From the NCBI RefSeq assembly GCF_947258925.1, contig NZ_CAMYKG010000019.1, positions 1-64,000 on the forward strand: DNA of 64,000 nucleotides. Direction: 5' to 3'. Position 1 is the stretch's first letter. Every line of letters begins with the position of its first letter. Positions 45,557 to 55,121 of this stretch are shown one piece after another. The notes beneath the pieces are model-generated. The model had not been told where the DNA came from. It saw nothing but the letters and a program-made list of their open reading frames with translations, and did not search any database. Origin of the DNA: an uncultured Eudoraea sp. (GTDB lineage Bacteria; Bacteroidota; Bacteroidia; Flavobacteriales; Flavobacteriaceae). A program made the position numbers and the translations under genes.

Positions 45557-45643
45557 CACCTGTTAATACAACAGTTCTCAAACCTTAAGATGGACCTCCC
45601 CGTTTAAGAGGTTTAATCAACCAGGTACTATCCAGAAAGTTTC

Positions 45644-47677
45644 ATGCAAACACAAACAGTATTCCTGATAATTCTTGCGGCTATCCTGGCTTTGGGGTTG
45701 GTTATTTTCCAATATTATTACAAGTCTAAAGGTAGGGGTGCCCTGTATTTAGCACTTTCTTCGTTAAGATTTCTGGCATTTTTTGGTATTTTTTTGCTAC
45801 TTGTAAATCCCAAACTAACTAAGGAACAATATTCTATTGAGAAAACGAACCTCATTCTTTTATCGGACAATTCTTCCTCCATTGATCAATCCACAGGAAT
45901 TGCTCAGCTCCTGCAAATAAGAAACCAAATTAAGAATAGTACTGATATCAAGGAAAGATTTAATCTTAAGGAGTATACCTTCGGGGCAGAGTTAAACACT
46001 TCAGACAGTTTGTCTTTTACCGAGAGAGCTACCGATATTGGTCGCAGCCTTTCATCTGTCAATGAAATATATGCTGGCAGCCCTACGGCAGTCTTGCTGC
46101 TATCGGATGGGAACCAGACATTAGGTGAGGATTATGAGTTTTATGGGGGAAGACAAAAGTTTCCAATTTATTCTTTTGCAATAGGAGACACAACAAGCTA
46201 TCAGGATCTTAAAATAGATCAGTTAAATACAAATAAATATGCTTTCCTGAAAAATAGATATCCCATTGAAATATTTGTATCCTATCAAGGTGATAATACC
46301 GTAACAACGGTTCTTAATATTACTGAAGGGGGGAAAAATATTTACAAAGAACAGCTAGTATTGACCGAGAATGAGAATACCAAAATTATCAATACGTTAT
46401 TGGATGCTTCTTCCGTGGGAATTAAAAATCTCAAGATAAGCCTTACTCCACTGGAAAATGAAAGGAATATAAACAATAACATCAGGCAAATTGGGGTAGA
46501 AGTCATTGATGAAAAAACAACTATTGCCCTGGTCTCCAAAATTCTTCATCCTGATCTCGGGACCATAAAAAAAGCAATTGAAAGTAATGAACAAAGATCT
46601 GTATCTATTGTAAAACCCTCCCGATCTTCTGATGAACTGGAGGAATTTGATCTGTTTATTTTGTACCAGCCGGATACATCTTTTGAAAATGTTTATTCCT
46701 ATATAGAGAAAAAAGGGGTAAATATTTTTACGATTACGGGTCCCAAAACCGATTGGAATTTTCTAAACGAAATTCAGAATAGTTTTCAGAAAAATAGTTA
46801 TGATCAAAAGGAAGAAGTTACACCGATTCTAAATCAGGGATTTACTCTTTTTGATATCACGGATTTTGATGTCTCAGAATTTCCTCCTGTTGAAACTACC
46901 CTGGGTGATTTACTTATTACTGCCTCTTATGAAAATTTATTGAGCCAACGCATTAAGGGGGTAGATATGAATGAACCTCTGTTTACTGTATTGGAAACAA
47001 ATTCACGTCGGGAGGCCATACTTTTTGGTGAAAATATCTGGAAATGGCGTATACAGAGCTATCGCGATGAACAGGAATTTAAGAGGTTTGATGCGTTTAT
47101 CTCAAAAATTATATTATATCTGGCAAAAAACAAATCGAGGGACAGACTAGAGCTAGATTATGAGAATATTTATCAGGGACTGAATGAAGCTACTATTAAA
47201 GCTTCTTATTTTGATGAAACTTTTGTTTTTGATAACAACGCAACCATAAACATAACACTGGATAATCCGGAAAAGAACCTTACCAGACAAATTCCTATGT
47301 TACTGAAAAACGGTTATTACGAAGCTGACATACGCGCACTTCCTTATGGGGACTATGGTTTTTCAGTCGATGTAGAGGGTGAAGGGCTATCAAAAAAGGG
47401 AAAATTTACAATCCTGGACTACGATTTGGAAAAACAATTATTATCCACCAATTATAAGAAATTGCAAAGGTTGGCCGGCAGTACCAATGCTTCACATTAT
47501 TATCCATCTCAAGTCCCAGAATTTATTGAAGACATAATAAGGGATAATAGATATTTACCGGTTCAGAAAAGCAAGCAAAATGTCGTATCTTTGATCGATT
47601 TTAAAATTCTCCTGATTATCATTGCTGCGTCTTTGACGGCAGAATGGTTTCTCAGAAAATATAACGGACTAATTTAA
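45644..47677 (+). CDS. Membrane protein with von Willebrand A-like domain
   Basis: The 677 residues start with two hydrophobic helices (residues 5-25 and 38-57). A VWA-like domain follows with NLILLSDNSSSIDQSTG (a DxSxS-like MIDAS: DNSSS) and LLLSDGNQTLGEDYE. A long beta-rich extracytoplasmic region comes next, and a final transmembrane helix (FKILLIIIAASLTAEWFLRK). The layout of two start helices, VWA and a C-terminal anchor is that of the BatA/BatB-like aerotolerance proteins and of YfbK-like relatives, although no AAA+ partner is adjacent. A role in envelope maintenance is inference. Confidence 0.65.
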   Translation: MQTQTVFLIILAAILALGLVIFQYYYKSKGRGALYLALSSLRFLAFFGIFLLLVNPKLTKEQYSIEKTNLILLSDNSSSIDQSTGIAQLLQIRNQIKNSTDIKERFNLKEYTFGAELNTSDSLSFTERATDIGRSLSSVNEIYAGSPTAVLLLSDGNQTLGEDYEFYGGRQKFPIYSFAIGDTTSYQDLKIDQLNTNKYAFLKNRYPIEIFVSYQGDNTVTTVLNITEGGKNIYKEQLVLTENENTKIINTLLDASSVGIKNLKISLTPLENERNINNNIRQIGVEVIDEKTTIALVSKILHPDLGTIKKAIESNEQRSVSIVKPSRSSDELEEFDLFILYQPDTSFENVYSYIEKKGVNIFTITGPKTDWNFLNEIQNSFQKNSYDQKEEVTPILNQGFTLFDITDFDVSEFPPVETTLGDLLITASYENLLSQRIKGVDMNEPLFTVLETNSRREAILFGENIWKWRIQSYRDEQEFKRFDAFISKIILYLAKNKSRDRLELDYENIYQGLNEATIKASYFDETFVFDNNATINITLDNPEKNLTRQIPMLLKNGYYEADIRALPYGDYGFSVDVEGEGLSKKGKFTILDYDLEKQLLSTNYKKLQRLAGSTNASHYYPSQVPEFIEDIIRDNRYLPVQKSKQNVVSLIDFKILLIIIAASLTAEWFLRKYNGLI

Positions 47678-47689
47678 AAAAAATATCAA

Positions 47690-48505
47690 ATGGATAAATT
47701 ACCAAAAATAGCATTGCCCGCAGTGTTTATAATAATTTTAGTGATTATAATTATTTCTAAATCAGCAGTTACTATTGGCTCTGGTGAAGCAGGCGTTCTT
47801 TATCGAACTTTTGGAAATGGCGTGGTGACTGATGAACCTCCTCTCAATGAGGGCTTTCATATTGTCGCACCCTGGAATAAAGTTTTTATTTATGAAGTTA
47901 GGCAACAGGAAGTTTTCGAAAAGATGAAAGTACTTTCCAGTAATGGATTGGACATTCAGCTTGACGCATCTGCCTGGTTTCAACCTGATTATGCTGCTCT
48001 AGGCAAATTACATCAGGAAAAAAGTGAGCAATATAAAGAGCGTATTCTTCTTCCTGCAATTAGATCGGCTGCTCGTAGTGTAGTGGGGAGATATACCCCT
48101 GAACAATTATACTCCAGTAAACGAGACGCTATTCAGGTTGAGATTTTTGAGGAAACTAAGAATATAGTTCAGGATCAGTATATACAATTAAATGAAATTC
48201 TTATTCGTGATGTTACCCTACCTCCAACAATTAAAGAGGCCATCGAAAGAAAACTAAAACAGGAACAGGAATCCCTGGAATATGAATTTCGTTTAGTTAC
48301 GGCGGCAAAAGAGGCAGAAAAAGTACGTATTGAAGCACAGGGGAAGGCCGATGCCAATAAAATACTAAGCGCCTCATTAACCGATAAAATCTTACAGGAT
48401 AAGGGTATCGATGCCACTTTAAAAATGGCAGAGTCTCCTAATTCCAAAGTAGTGGTTATAGGATCCGGAGGAGATGGGTTACCGCTTATTTTAGGAAATA
48501 ATTAA
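47690..48505 (+). CDS. Prohibitin-like SPFH-domain membrane protein
   Basis: The 271 residues have one N-terminal transmembrane helix (ALPAVFIIILVIIIIS) and a SPFH/band 7 domain: IGSGEAGVLYRTFGNGVV, GFHIVAPWNKVFIYEVRQQE and VVGRYTPEQLYSSKRDAIQV. A coiled coil (LKQEQESLEYEFRLVTAAKE) and a short Gly-rich tail follow. The layout is that of the prohibitin subfamily, which forms large membrane rings that modulate membrane-bound proteases. The start is 12 bases after the VWA protein gene, so the two are co-transcribed. Confidence 0.88.
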   Translation: MDKLPKIALPAVFIIILVIIIISKSAVTIGSGEAGVLYRTFGNGVVTDEPPLNEGFHIVAPWNKVFIYEVRQQEVFEKMKVLSSNGLDIQLDASAWFQPDYAALGKLHQEKSEQYKERILLPAIRSAARSVVGRYTPEQLYSSKRDAIQVEIFEETKNIVQDQYIQLNEILIRDVTLPPTIKEAIERKLKQEQESLEYEFRLVTAAKEAEKVRIEAQGKADANKILSASLTDKILQDKGIDATLKMAESPNSKVVVIGSGGDGLPLILGNN

Positions 48506-48512
48506 TTGTAAT

Positions 48513-48520
48513 TAATTTTG
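48513..48520 (+). promoter_or_regulatory. Possible -7 box of the his operon
   Basis: TAATTTTG matches TAnnTTTG and lies 33 bases before the leader ATG at 48554. No convincing TTG is seen upstream, so the promoter is only probable. Confidence 0.35.
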
Positions 48521-48553
48521 AGAACTAAAAATTAATTCTAATTTTACATTCTA

Positions 48554-48607
48554 ATGAAAATTCAAAATACACATCATCATTTGTACACTTGCGCTCAGGC
48601 GAGGTAG
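48554..48607 (+). CDS. hisL: Histidine operon leader peptide
   Basis: This 17-codon ORF reads MKIQNTHHHLYTCAQAR. It has three His codons in a row (CAT CAT CAT) at positions 7-9 and is followed 30 bases after its stop by a strong terminator, then hisG. Three consecutive His codons in a short ORF in exactly this place are the hallmark of a ribosome-mediated attenuator: low charged tRNA-His stalls the ribosome on the His codons and changes the folding of the leader RNA. The sequence GCTCA at 48593-48597 can pair with TGAGC at 48646-48650 in the terminator arm, which would form the antiterminator. The ORF is too short for the track. The symbol follows the enterobacterial name by analogy only. Confidence 0.85.
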   Translation: MKIQNTHHHLYTCAQAR

Positions 48608-48637
48608 AAATGTATTGTTGTATTTCAAAATATATCT

Positions 48638-48676
48638 AACCCGTTTGAGCAATCAAGCGGGTTTTGCTTTTATATC
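48638..48676 (+). terminator. Attenuator terminator upstream of hisG
   Basis: AACCCGTTTGA-GCAA-TCAAGCGGGTT forms an 11-base stem (one G-T pair) closed by a GNRA tetraloop. TTTTGCTTTT and later TTTTT follow. It lies between the leader ORF and hisG, 32 bases before the hisG start, so it controls the operon rather than ending the upstream gene. Confidence 0.88.
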
Positions 48677-48707
48677 TTTTTGATTGTTGAACATGAAAAA
48701 ATGACTA

Positions 48708-49565
48708 ATGGAGAAATTAAAAATAGCTATACAAAAGTCTGGAAGGCTTAATCAGGATTCTATAAAAATTCTAAAGGATTGTGGTATTTCTATTGATAAT
48801 GGCAAGGACCAGTTGAAAGCTTCGGCCCGGAATTTTCCAATGGAAATCTTTTATTTGAGAAATGGGGATATTCCACAGTATCTGAAAGACGGTGTTGTTG
48901 ATATTGCTATTATTGGAGAAAATGTACTTGAAGAAAAAGGTGGCAACATCGCTGTAGCGGAAAAACTGGGGTTTTCCAGATGCAGGGTTTCTCTGGCCAT
49001 TCCCAGGGCCAGTGCGTATAATGGAATCAAAGATTTAGCAGGAAAACAAATTGCAACCTCTTATCCAAATACGCTCAATGCATACCTTTCGAACAAAGGT
49101 GTTCAGGCAGATCTTCACATAATCAATGGCTCAGTGGAAATTGCACCCAACATTGGACTGGCAGACGCTATCTGTGATATTGTATCCAGCGGGAGTACCT
49201 TGTTTAAGAATAACCTTAAGGAAGTAGAGGTGATGATGAATAGTGAAGCGGTTTTGGCTGTTTCACCCAGGATTAAAAGTAATCAGAATGAAATTCTGGA
49301 AGATCTGATCTTTAGAATAAAGTCTGTGTTGGCAGGAAGGCAATCCAAATATATTTTGATGAATGCCCCAAATGACAAGCTTGATGCGATTATTAAATTG
49401 TTGCCGGGCATGCGGAGTCCGACTGTACTGCCTTTGGCTGAAGAAGGATGGAGTTCAGTGCATACGGTAATAAATAAGGATAAATTCTGGGAAGTGATAA
49501 ATGAGTTGAAACTCGCTGGCGCCGAAGGAATATTAGTGTGTCCGATAGAGAAAATGGTTCTATGA
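48708..49565 (+). CDS. hisG: ATP phosphoribosyltransferase, long form
   Basis: The 285-residue protein has the periplasmic-binding-like catalytic domains (LKIAIQKSGRLNQDSIKIL at the start, DGVVDIAIIGENVLEE, LADAICDIVSSGSTLFKNN as the PRPP site region). A C-terminal ACT-like regulatory domain of about 75 residues (MRSPTVLPLAEEGWSSVHTV onward) follows. The long form is feedback-inhibited by histidine and does not need HisZ. It catalyses the first step of histidine synthesis. Its TGA overlaps the hisD ATG by four bases. Confidence 0.95.
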   Translation: MEKLKIAIQKSGRLNQDSIKILKDCGISIDNGKDQLKASARNFPMEIFYLRNGDIPQYLKDGVVDIAIIGENVLEEKGGNIAVAEKLGFSRCRVSLAIPRASAYNGIKDLAGKQIATSYPNTLNAYLSNKGVQADLHIINGSVEIAPNIGLADAICDIVSSGSTLFKNNLKEVEVMMNSEAVLAVSPRIKSNQNEILEDLIFRIKSVLAGRQSKYILMNAPNDKLDAIIKLLPGMRSPTVLPLAEEGWSSVHTVINKDKFWEVINELKLAGAEGILVCPIEKMVL

Positions 49566-50857
49566 AAACAATATTGAATCCAAAGAAGACAGAGTGGTCA
49601 GCTATTTTACGTCGGCCTACTCAATCAGTTTCAGAAATAGAGGAATTGGTAATAGAAATCTTCAATGAAGTGAAGATGGAAGGCGATGAAACCCTAAAGA
49701 AATACACCAAACAATTTGATGGAGTTAAAATAATTGACTTAAAAGTAGCCCAGGCCGAATTTGATGAGGCCGAAACCCTGGTATCGTCAGAGTTAAAAAA
49801 TGCGATTCAAACAGCTGCATCCAATATTAAGAAATTTCATGAAGCGCAGAAAACATCGAAAATTGAAATTGAAACGACGCCTGGTGTAATATGTTGGCAG
49901 GAAAAAAGGCCTATAGAAAAAGTTGGCCTTTATATCCCCGGGGGGACAGCCCCTTTGTTTTCAACTATTTTAATGCTTGCCATCCCTGCGAAACTGGCGG
50001 GCTGTACCGAGATCGTTTTATGTACCCCACCAGATAAAACCGGTAAAATAAACCCGGCAATCCTATACACCGCAAAACTTTGTGGTGTCTCCCAGGTTTA
50101 TAAAGTTGGCGGTATACAGGCTATAGGGGCCATGACATTTGGAACGGAAAGTATTTCGAAGGTTTATAAGATATTTGGACCGGGAAATCAATATGTCACA
50201 GTGGCCAAACAAATAGCCACCAAATTTGGTGTAGCCATTGATATGCCTGCGGGTCCAAGTGAACTTTTGGTAGTTGCTGATGAATCTGCTAACCCGGCTT
50301 TTGTAGCCTCAGATCTGCTGAGCCAGGCAGAACATGGAGCAGATAGTCAGGTAATATTGGTGTCAACTTCCAAATCGCTCTTAGAAGAAGTGGAATTAGA
50401 ATTGCAAAATCAAATCACCAATTTACCGAGGGAAATCATTGCCAGGAAGGCATTAGGTAATAGTAAGTTAATCTTTGTGGAAAATGATAAAATTGCCATT
50501 GAATTGATAAATGAATATGGCCCTGAACATTTTATTGTTTGTTGTAAAGACGAAGAATATTATATAAGAAATGTGGTGAATGCGGGTTCTGTTTTTCTGG
50601 GGAAATTTACTCCGGAAAGTGCTGGTGATTATGCATCGGGAACAAATCACACCTTACCCACAAATGGTTATGCGAAACAATTCAGTGGTGTTAACCTGGA
50701 TAGTTTTATGAAAAGCATTACGTTTCAAAGAATATCAGAAACAGGTATACTGAACATTGGAAATGCCATAGAAGTTTTGGCAGAAGCAGAAGGCCTTATG
50801 GCTCATAAAAAAGCCGTCACGCTTCGTTTACAAAGCTTAAAAGGAAATAATAAATAG
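49562..50857 (+). CDS. hisD: Histidinol dehydrogenase
   Basis: I start at the ATG at 49562, which overlaps the hisG stop (ATGA); the listed ORF start at 49538 lies further inside hisG. The 431 residues carry the family segments VGLYIPGGTAPLFSTILMLA, GPGNQYVTVAKQIA, MPAGPSELLVVADESANPAF, SQAEHGADSQVIL (zinc site) and YGPEHFIVCC. It performs the last two oxidations, from histidinol to histidine. It is the second gene of the operon. Confidence 0.95.
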   Translation: MKTILNPKKTEWSAILRRPTQSVSEIEELVIEIFNEVKMEGDETLKKYTKQFDGVKIIDLKVAQAEFDEAETLVSSELKNAIQTAASNIKKFHEAQKTSKIEIETTPGVICWQEKRPIEKVGLYIPGGTAPLFSTILMLAIPAKLAGCTEIVLCTPPDKTGKINPAILYTAKLCGVSQVYKVGGIQAIGAMTFGTESISKVYKIFGPGNQYVTVAKQIATKFGVAIDMPAGPSELLVVADESANPAFVASDLLSQAEHGADSQVILVSTSKSLLEEVELELQNQITNLPREIIARKALGNSKLIFVENDKIAIELINEYGPEHFIVCCKDEEYYIRNVVNAGSVFLGKFTPESAGDYASGTNHTLPTNGYAKQFSGVNLDSFMKSITFQRISETGILNIGNAIEVLAEAEGLMAHKKAVTLRLQSLKGNNK

Positions 50858-50880
50858 CGGATGTACAGAGGATAAAGATT

Positions 50881-51921
50881 ATGACTTTTAACTTAAATAA
50901 TCTGGTGAGAGAAAATGTGAGGAAGTTAAAGCCTTACTCTTCCGCGCGGGATGAATACATTGCAGATGGTTCCAAAAAGATATTTTTGGATGCCAATGAG
51001 AGCCCATATGTTAATGGAATCAATAGGTATCCCGATCCTCAACAGAGAAGTTTAAAATCTGTTCTGGCTAAAAGATATTCGCTCACAGAAGCAAACATTC
51101 TTCTGGGTAATGGGAGTGACGAAATTCTGGATCTGATCTTCCGGGCATTTTGTGAACCCCTGGAAGATAATATTATAACCGTGCCACCTACCTATGGAAT
51201 GTATAAGGTATTGGCAGGAATTAATGCTATTGAGAACAGGGAGGTCTTATTGACTTTGGATTTTGAATTGGATGTAGAACAAATTTTGGAATCTATTGAT
51301 GCAAATACCAAGCTCGTTTTCTTGTGCTCACCAAATAATCCAACAGGAAATAGTTTTTCTATCGCTCATATCACCCAACTCCTAAATAATTTCCACGGCC
51401 TGGTGGTGGTAGATGAGGCGTATATAGATTTTTCAGGAAAGAAAAGTTGGTTACCTAAATTAAATGAACATGAAAACCTCATTGTTACCAGGACATTTTC
51501 AAAAGCATACGGGATGGCTGGGTTGCGCCTGGGAGTATGTTATGCATCAGAAGGTGTTATAACAGTACTAAACCGGATAAAACCCCCTTATAACGTAAAT
51601 GAGCTCACTCAAAAAAGGGCCTTTAGCATGATTAAGGACCTTGGCTTAGTGGAAGAGCAGATAAGTGAAATCTTAAAACAAAGAAAAGACTTGGTGGCAC
51701 AATTAGGTCAGATAGGTTTTATAGAAAAAATATACCCCACAGATGCCAATTTCATATTGGTTAAAGTGGATAATGCGGACGAAAGGTACCGTCAGATATT
51801 AGATCGTGGGGTGGTTGTAAGGAACAGATCTGCCCAACCCCTTTGCGAGAATACCCTAAGATTTACAGTGGGCAATCCACAAGAGAACAAAACCTTACTC
51901 GAAGTATTAAAATCCTTGTAA
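50881..51921 (+). CDS. hisC: Histidinol-phosphate aminotransferase
   Basis: The 346 residues contain [57 protein letters not shown] and the PLP Lys segment [16 protein letters not shown], all characteristic of HisC fold-type I enzymes. It transaminates imidazole-acetol phosphate. Its stop overlaps the hisB ATG by one base (TAATG), so translation is coupled. Confidence 0.95.
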   Translation: MTFNLNNLVRENVRKLKPYSSARDEYIADGSKKIFLDANESPYVNGINRYPDPQQRSLKSVLAKRYSLTEANILLGNGSDEILDLIFRAFCEPLEDNIITVPPTYGMYKVLAGINAIENREVLLTLDFELDVEQILESIDANTKLVFLCSPNNPTGNSFSIAHITQLLNNFHGLVVVDEAYIDFSGKKSWLPKLNEHENLIVTRTFSKAYGMAGLRLGVCYASEGVITVLNRIKPPYNVNELTQKRAFSMIKDLGLVEEQISEILKQRKDLVAQLGQIGFIEKIYPTDANFILVKVDNADERYRQILDRGVVVRNRSAQPLCENTLRFTVGNPQENKTLLEVLKSL

Positions 51922-53072
51922 TGGAAACAAAACCGACAAAGAAAAAGGTCTTATTCATAGATCGCGACGGAACACTAATAGTGGAGCCGGCTGATGAACA
52001 AATAGATAGTTTTGAAAAAATTTCGTTCTATCCTGAAGTTTTTGGGTATTTGGGCAGAATAGCTAAAGAGCTGGACTATGAATTAGTAATGGTAACTAAT
52101 CAGGATGGTCTGGGATCGGACACATTTCCTGAAACGACGTTTTGGCCCGTACATGATTTTATTCTAAAATGTTTTGAAAGCGAGGGGGTAAATTTTTCAG
52201 AAGTCCTGATAGACCGGACTTTCCCTCATGAAAAGGCAGATACCCGAAAACCGGGAACCGGCTTGTTGAAAAAATATTTCAATGAAGAATATGATCTTCA
52301 AAGTTCCTTTGTTATCGGGGATCGCCTTACAGATATGGAGCTAGCAAAAAACCTGGGTTCTGAGGGTATTTTTATAAATACGCAAACCAATTTGGGTACA
52401 AATGAAATCACCCTAAATCAAAAAGAATTGCAGCAGGTAATTGCGCTGGAGACTGCAAATTGGAGTGCTATTTACAATTTTTTAAAACTCGGAAAACGTA
52501 GGGCGGAGATTTCCAGAAACACCAAAGAAACTGAGATCGATATTAAACTAAATCTGGATGGTACCGGTGTGAGTAGAATTTCTACAGGCATTGCATTCTT
52601 TGATCATATGCTGGACCAACTTTCACGTCATGGAAATATTGACCTGGATATTAACGTAAGGGGCGATTTGGAGGTAGATGAGCACCATACTATAGAAGAT
52701 ACGGCAATTGCATTGGGTGAAGCATTTCATAAGGCTCTTGGTGATAAATTAGGAATGGAACGATATGGGTTTTGTTTACCCATGGATGACTGTTTGTCCC
52801 AGGTAGCTATAGACTTTGGTGGTCGTTCCTGGTTGGTTTGGGAAGCGGAATTTAATCGCGAAATGATTGGAAAGATGCCAACTGAAATGTTTTATCATTT
52901 TTTTAAATCATTTTCGGATGGCGCTAAGGCCAATTTGAATATAAAGGCAGAAGGAACAAATGAGCATCATAAAATTGAGGCTATTTTTAAGGCATTTGCA
53001 AAAGCGATCAAAATGGCCCTGAAGCGCGATGCGGAAAAAATGTTATTGCCTTCAACAAAAGGAATGCTCTAA
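51921..53072 (+). CDS. hisB: Bifunctional histidinol-phosphatase/imidazoleglycerol-phosphate dehydratase
   Basis: I start at the ATG at 51921 because it overlaps the hisC stop; the ORF start at 51843 lies inside hisC. Residues 1-165 are the HAD phosphatase part ([14 protein letters not shown] with D-x-D-x-[26 protein letters not shown]). Residues about 190-383 are the dehydratase ([45 protein letters not shown] with the metal-binding His/Glu). The fusion does steps 6 and 8 of the pathway. The same fusion occurs in enterobacteria and many Bacteroidota. Confidence 0.95.
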   Translation: METKPTKKKVLFIDRDGTLIVEPADEQIDSFEKISFYPEVFGYLGRIAKELDYELVMVTNQDGLGSDTFPETTFWPVHDFILKCFESEGVNFSEVLIDRTFPHEKADTRKPGTGLLKKYFNEEYDLQSSFVIGDRLTDMELAKNLGSEGIFINTQTNLGTNEITLNQKELQQVIALETANWSAIYNFLKLGKRRAEISRNTKETEIDIKLNLDGTGVSRISTGIAFFDHMLDQLSRHGNIDLDINVRGDLEVDEHHTIEDTAIALGEAFHKALGDKLGMERYGFCLPMDDCLSQVAIDFGGRSWLVWEAEFNREMIGKMPTEMFYHFFKSFSDGAKANLNIKAEGTNEHHKIEAIFKAFAKAIKMALKRDAEKMLLPSTKGML

Positions 53073-53112
53073 AGAATAATTAAGAATACTATTTACCAAA
53101 GTTTTTAAGCAA

Positions 53113-53694
53113 ATGAAATTGGTTATCGTAAATTATGGTGCAGGCAATATTCAAAGCATAAAGTTTGCTTTTAAACGACTTGGATATGACGCGGTGTTAA
53201 GTGATAAGGCCGGGGAGATTCAAAATGCCGATCGGGTAATATTTCCGGGAGTCGGAGAGGCCAGTAGCGCCATGAACAAGTTGATGGCCAGTGGATTAGA
53301 TCAAATTATTCCAAATTTGAAACAACCTGTATTGGGGATATGCCTGGGCATGCAACTAATGTGTCACTCAACAGAAGAGGGAAACACGCTGGGGATGGGT
53401 ATATTTAATACCGATGTTATAAAGTTCAGTAAGAAAGTTAAAGTACCTCAAATTGGATGGAATCAAATAACCAATCTTAAATCCAACTTGTTTAAAGACG
53501 TAAAGGAAAATGATCATATTTACCTGGTACATAGTTATTATGCCCCAATTTGTTCTGAGACCATTGCCATCTCAAATTATGAAATGCCTTATAGCAGTGC
53601 ATTACAAAAGAATAATTTTTATGGGGTACAGTTTCACCCTGAAAAAAGCAGTAAAGTTGGAGCCAGGATTTTAAGAAACTTTCTGGAATTATAA
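53113..53694 (+). CDS. hisH: Imidazole glycerol phosphate synthase, glutaminase subunit
   Basis: The 193-residue protein is a class I glutamine amidotransferase: NYGAGNIQSIKFAFKRLG at the start, catalytic Cys in VLGICLGMQLM and the His/Glu pair in GVQFHPEKSSKVGARIL. It makes ammonia for HisF and must dock with it; hisF is four genes on in the same operon. A 129-base gap with a small hairpin separates hisH from hisA. Confidence 0.95.
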   Translation: MKLVIVNYGAGNIQSIKFAFKRLGYDAVLSDKAGEIQNADRVIFPGVGEASSAMNKLMASGLDQIIPNLKQPVLGICLGMQLMCHSTEEGNTLGMGIFNTDVIKFSKKVKVPQIGWNQITNLKSNLFKDVKENDHIYLVHSYYAPICSETIAISNYEMPYSSALQKNNFYGVQFHPEKSSKVGARILRNFLEL

Positions 53695-53738
53695 AACGAT
53701 ATAAATGAACTCGAAGCCGAGTAATAGTGTAATAAAAA

Positions 53739-53759
53739 TGGGGTATCGGTTTGACCCCA
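53739..53759 (+). other. Small hairpin in the hisH-hisA gap
   Basis: TGGGGT, a nine-base loop and ACCCCA can form a short stem. There is no T-run after it, so it is not a normal terminator. The only large gap inside the his operon lies here (53695-53823), and hisA has an unusually good Shine-Dalgarno site (AAGGAG) 3 bases before its ATG. Confidence 0.3.
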
Positions 53760-53823
53760 ATGTTAACAAATAGCAATTGCGAAAGACATTTAATTTTCAA
53801 ATTAGAGCTAGAAAAAAGGAGCA

Positions 53824-54600
53824 ATGAGAATAATACCAGCCATAGATATTATAGATGGAAAGTGTGTAAGGCTATCACAGGGAGATTATAATACAAAAAA
53901 GGTATATAATGAAAACCCTTTGGAGGTAGCCGTCGAATTTGAGGCACATGGTATCCAGTATATACACCTGGTAGATCTTGATGGTGCTAAGGCAAAGCAT
54001 ATCATTAATTATAAGATTTTAGAAAGTATTGCCGCCAAAACAAACTTAAAAATCGATTTTGGAGGTGGGTTGAAATCCAATGAAGATTTGAAAATAGCTT
54101 TTGATTGCGGTGCGGATCAAATAACGGGTGGTAGTATCGCAATAAACGACCGGGAAACCTTTTTGGGGTGGATTGAAACCTATGGAGCTGAAAGGATCAT
54201 CCTTGGAGCCGATGTCAAAGAAGAAAGGATCGCAATTACAGGATGGCAGCAAGAATCAGATAAAAAATTAATACCATTTGTAAAGGACTATCAACAAAAA
54301 GGGATTAGCTATGTCATTTGCACGGATATCAAAAAGGATGGGATGCTTAAAGGTCCGTCCATAGCATTATACAAGCGACTTCTGACAGCAACGGAAACTA
54401 ATAAGACCGTAGTCAGCATGAGTGGTGTTGAAGATGTTAAAGTTCCGGGTATTAACCTTATAGCCAGTGGGGGCATAGCCAACTATGAAGATTTACATGC
54501 ATTACAGGAAATTGGATGTGAAGGTGCAATACTTGGGAAGGCTATTTATGAAAATAAAATTAGTTTAAAGCAATTAGAACATTTTATCTTAACATCATGA
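53824..54600 (+). CDS. hisA: ProFAR isomerase (phosphoribosylformimino-AICAR-P isomerase)
   Basis: The 258 residues form a TIM barrel with [19 protein letters not shown] (catalytic Asp), [42 protein letters not shown] (second catalytic Asp) and [16 protein letters not shown]. The length is slightly above the usual 240-250 residues because of a short insertion near residue 200 ([13 protein letters not shown]). A good ribosome site (AAAAGGAG) precedes the ATG. Its TGA overlaps the next gene by four bases. Confidence 0.93.
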   Translation: MRIIPAIDIIDGKCVRLSQGDYNTKKVYNENPLEVAVEFEAHGIQYIHLVDLDGAKAKHIINYKILESIAAKTNLKIDFGGGLKSNEDLKIAFDCGADQITGGSIAINDRETFLGWIETYGAERIILGADVKEERIAITGWQQESDKKLIPFVKDYQQKGISYVICTDIKKDGMLKGPSIALYKRLLTATETNKTVVSMSGVEDVKVPGINLIASGGIANYEDLHALQEIGCEGAILGKAIYENKISLKQLEHFILTS

Positions 54601-55118
54601 ATGAGGTTCAGGACAAATGGATGATAGAGTTCCTGGAGAATTCCAGTTTTAGATTGGAAGAAAGTACCAGAATGATTAAAATTAGTTTGGCAGCTGTTAA
54701 AGAAGAGAACGTTTGGAAAAAACCAAATGAATCATCCAATAGTATTGGTAATCAAATACTGCATATTTGTGGTAATATGACACAATATATTATCGCATCC
54801 TTAGGTAATCTAGATGATTTTAGAAAGCGGGATGAAGAATTTTCTACGACTGCCGGATATTCCAAAAAGGAACTTATTCTTAAACTTGAGGATACTGTTG
54901 ATAAAGCTAAATCGGTACTAAAAAATTGCAATAGCGAGCAGTTATTGAAGAAGCGTGTAGTTCAGGGATTCAACCTTTCCGGAATCGGCATTGTAATGCA
55001 TGCAGTTGAGCACTATTCTTATCATACGGGTCAGGTTGCATTTTGGACTAAACTGATGGTAAATAAGGACCTGGGGTTTTATAATGGAAGAGATCTGAAT
55101 ATTAAAAACAAACAATAG
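54597..55118 (+). CDS. DinB/DUF1572-like protein embedded in the his operon
   Basis: The 173 residues are helical with three potential metal-binding His positions: [14 protein letters not shown] near residue 58 and [17 protein letters not shown] near residues 129-137. This is the DinB-fold pattern (four-helix bundle, His triad), close to DUF1572. Members include thiol-dependent transferases and many of unknown role. It overlaps the hisA stop by four bases and precedes hisF by three, so it is translated with the histidine genes. No known step of the pathway needs it. Confidence 0.75.
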   Translation: MNEVQDKWMIEFLENSSFRLEESTRMIKISLAAVKEENVWKKPNESSNSIGNQILHICGNMTQYIIASLGNLDDFRKRDEEFSTTAGYSKKELILKLEDTVDKAKSVLKNCNSEQLLKKRVVQGFNLSGIGIVMHAVEHYSYHTGQVAFWTKLMVNKDLGFYNGRDLNIKNKQ

Positions 55119-55121
55119 AGA

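Noticed and set aside
45644-48505. VWA membrane protein plus prohibitin as a defence system
   Set aside because: There is no nuclease, sensor or other defence gene nearby, and the genes sit in a housekeeping block.
48508-48707. T-box or metabolite riboswitch before hisG
   Set aside because: No T-box sequence or conserved aptamer pattern is present, while the HHH leader ORF and terminator explain the region.
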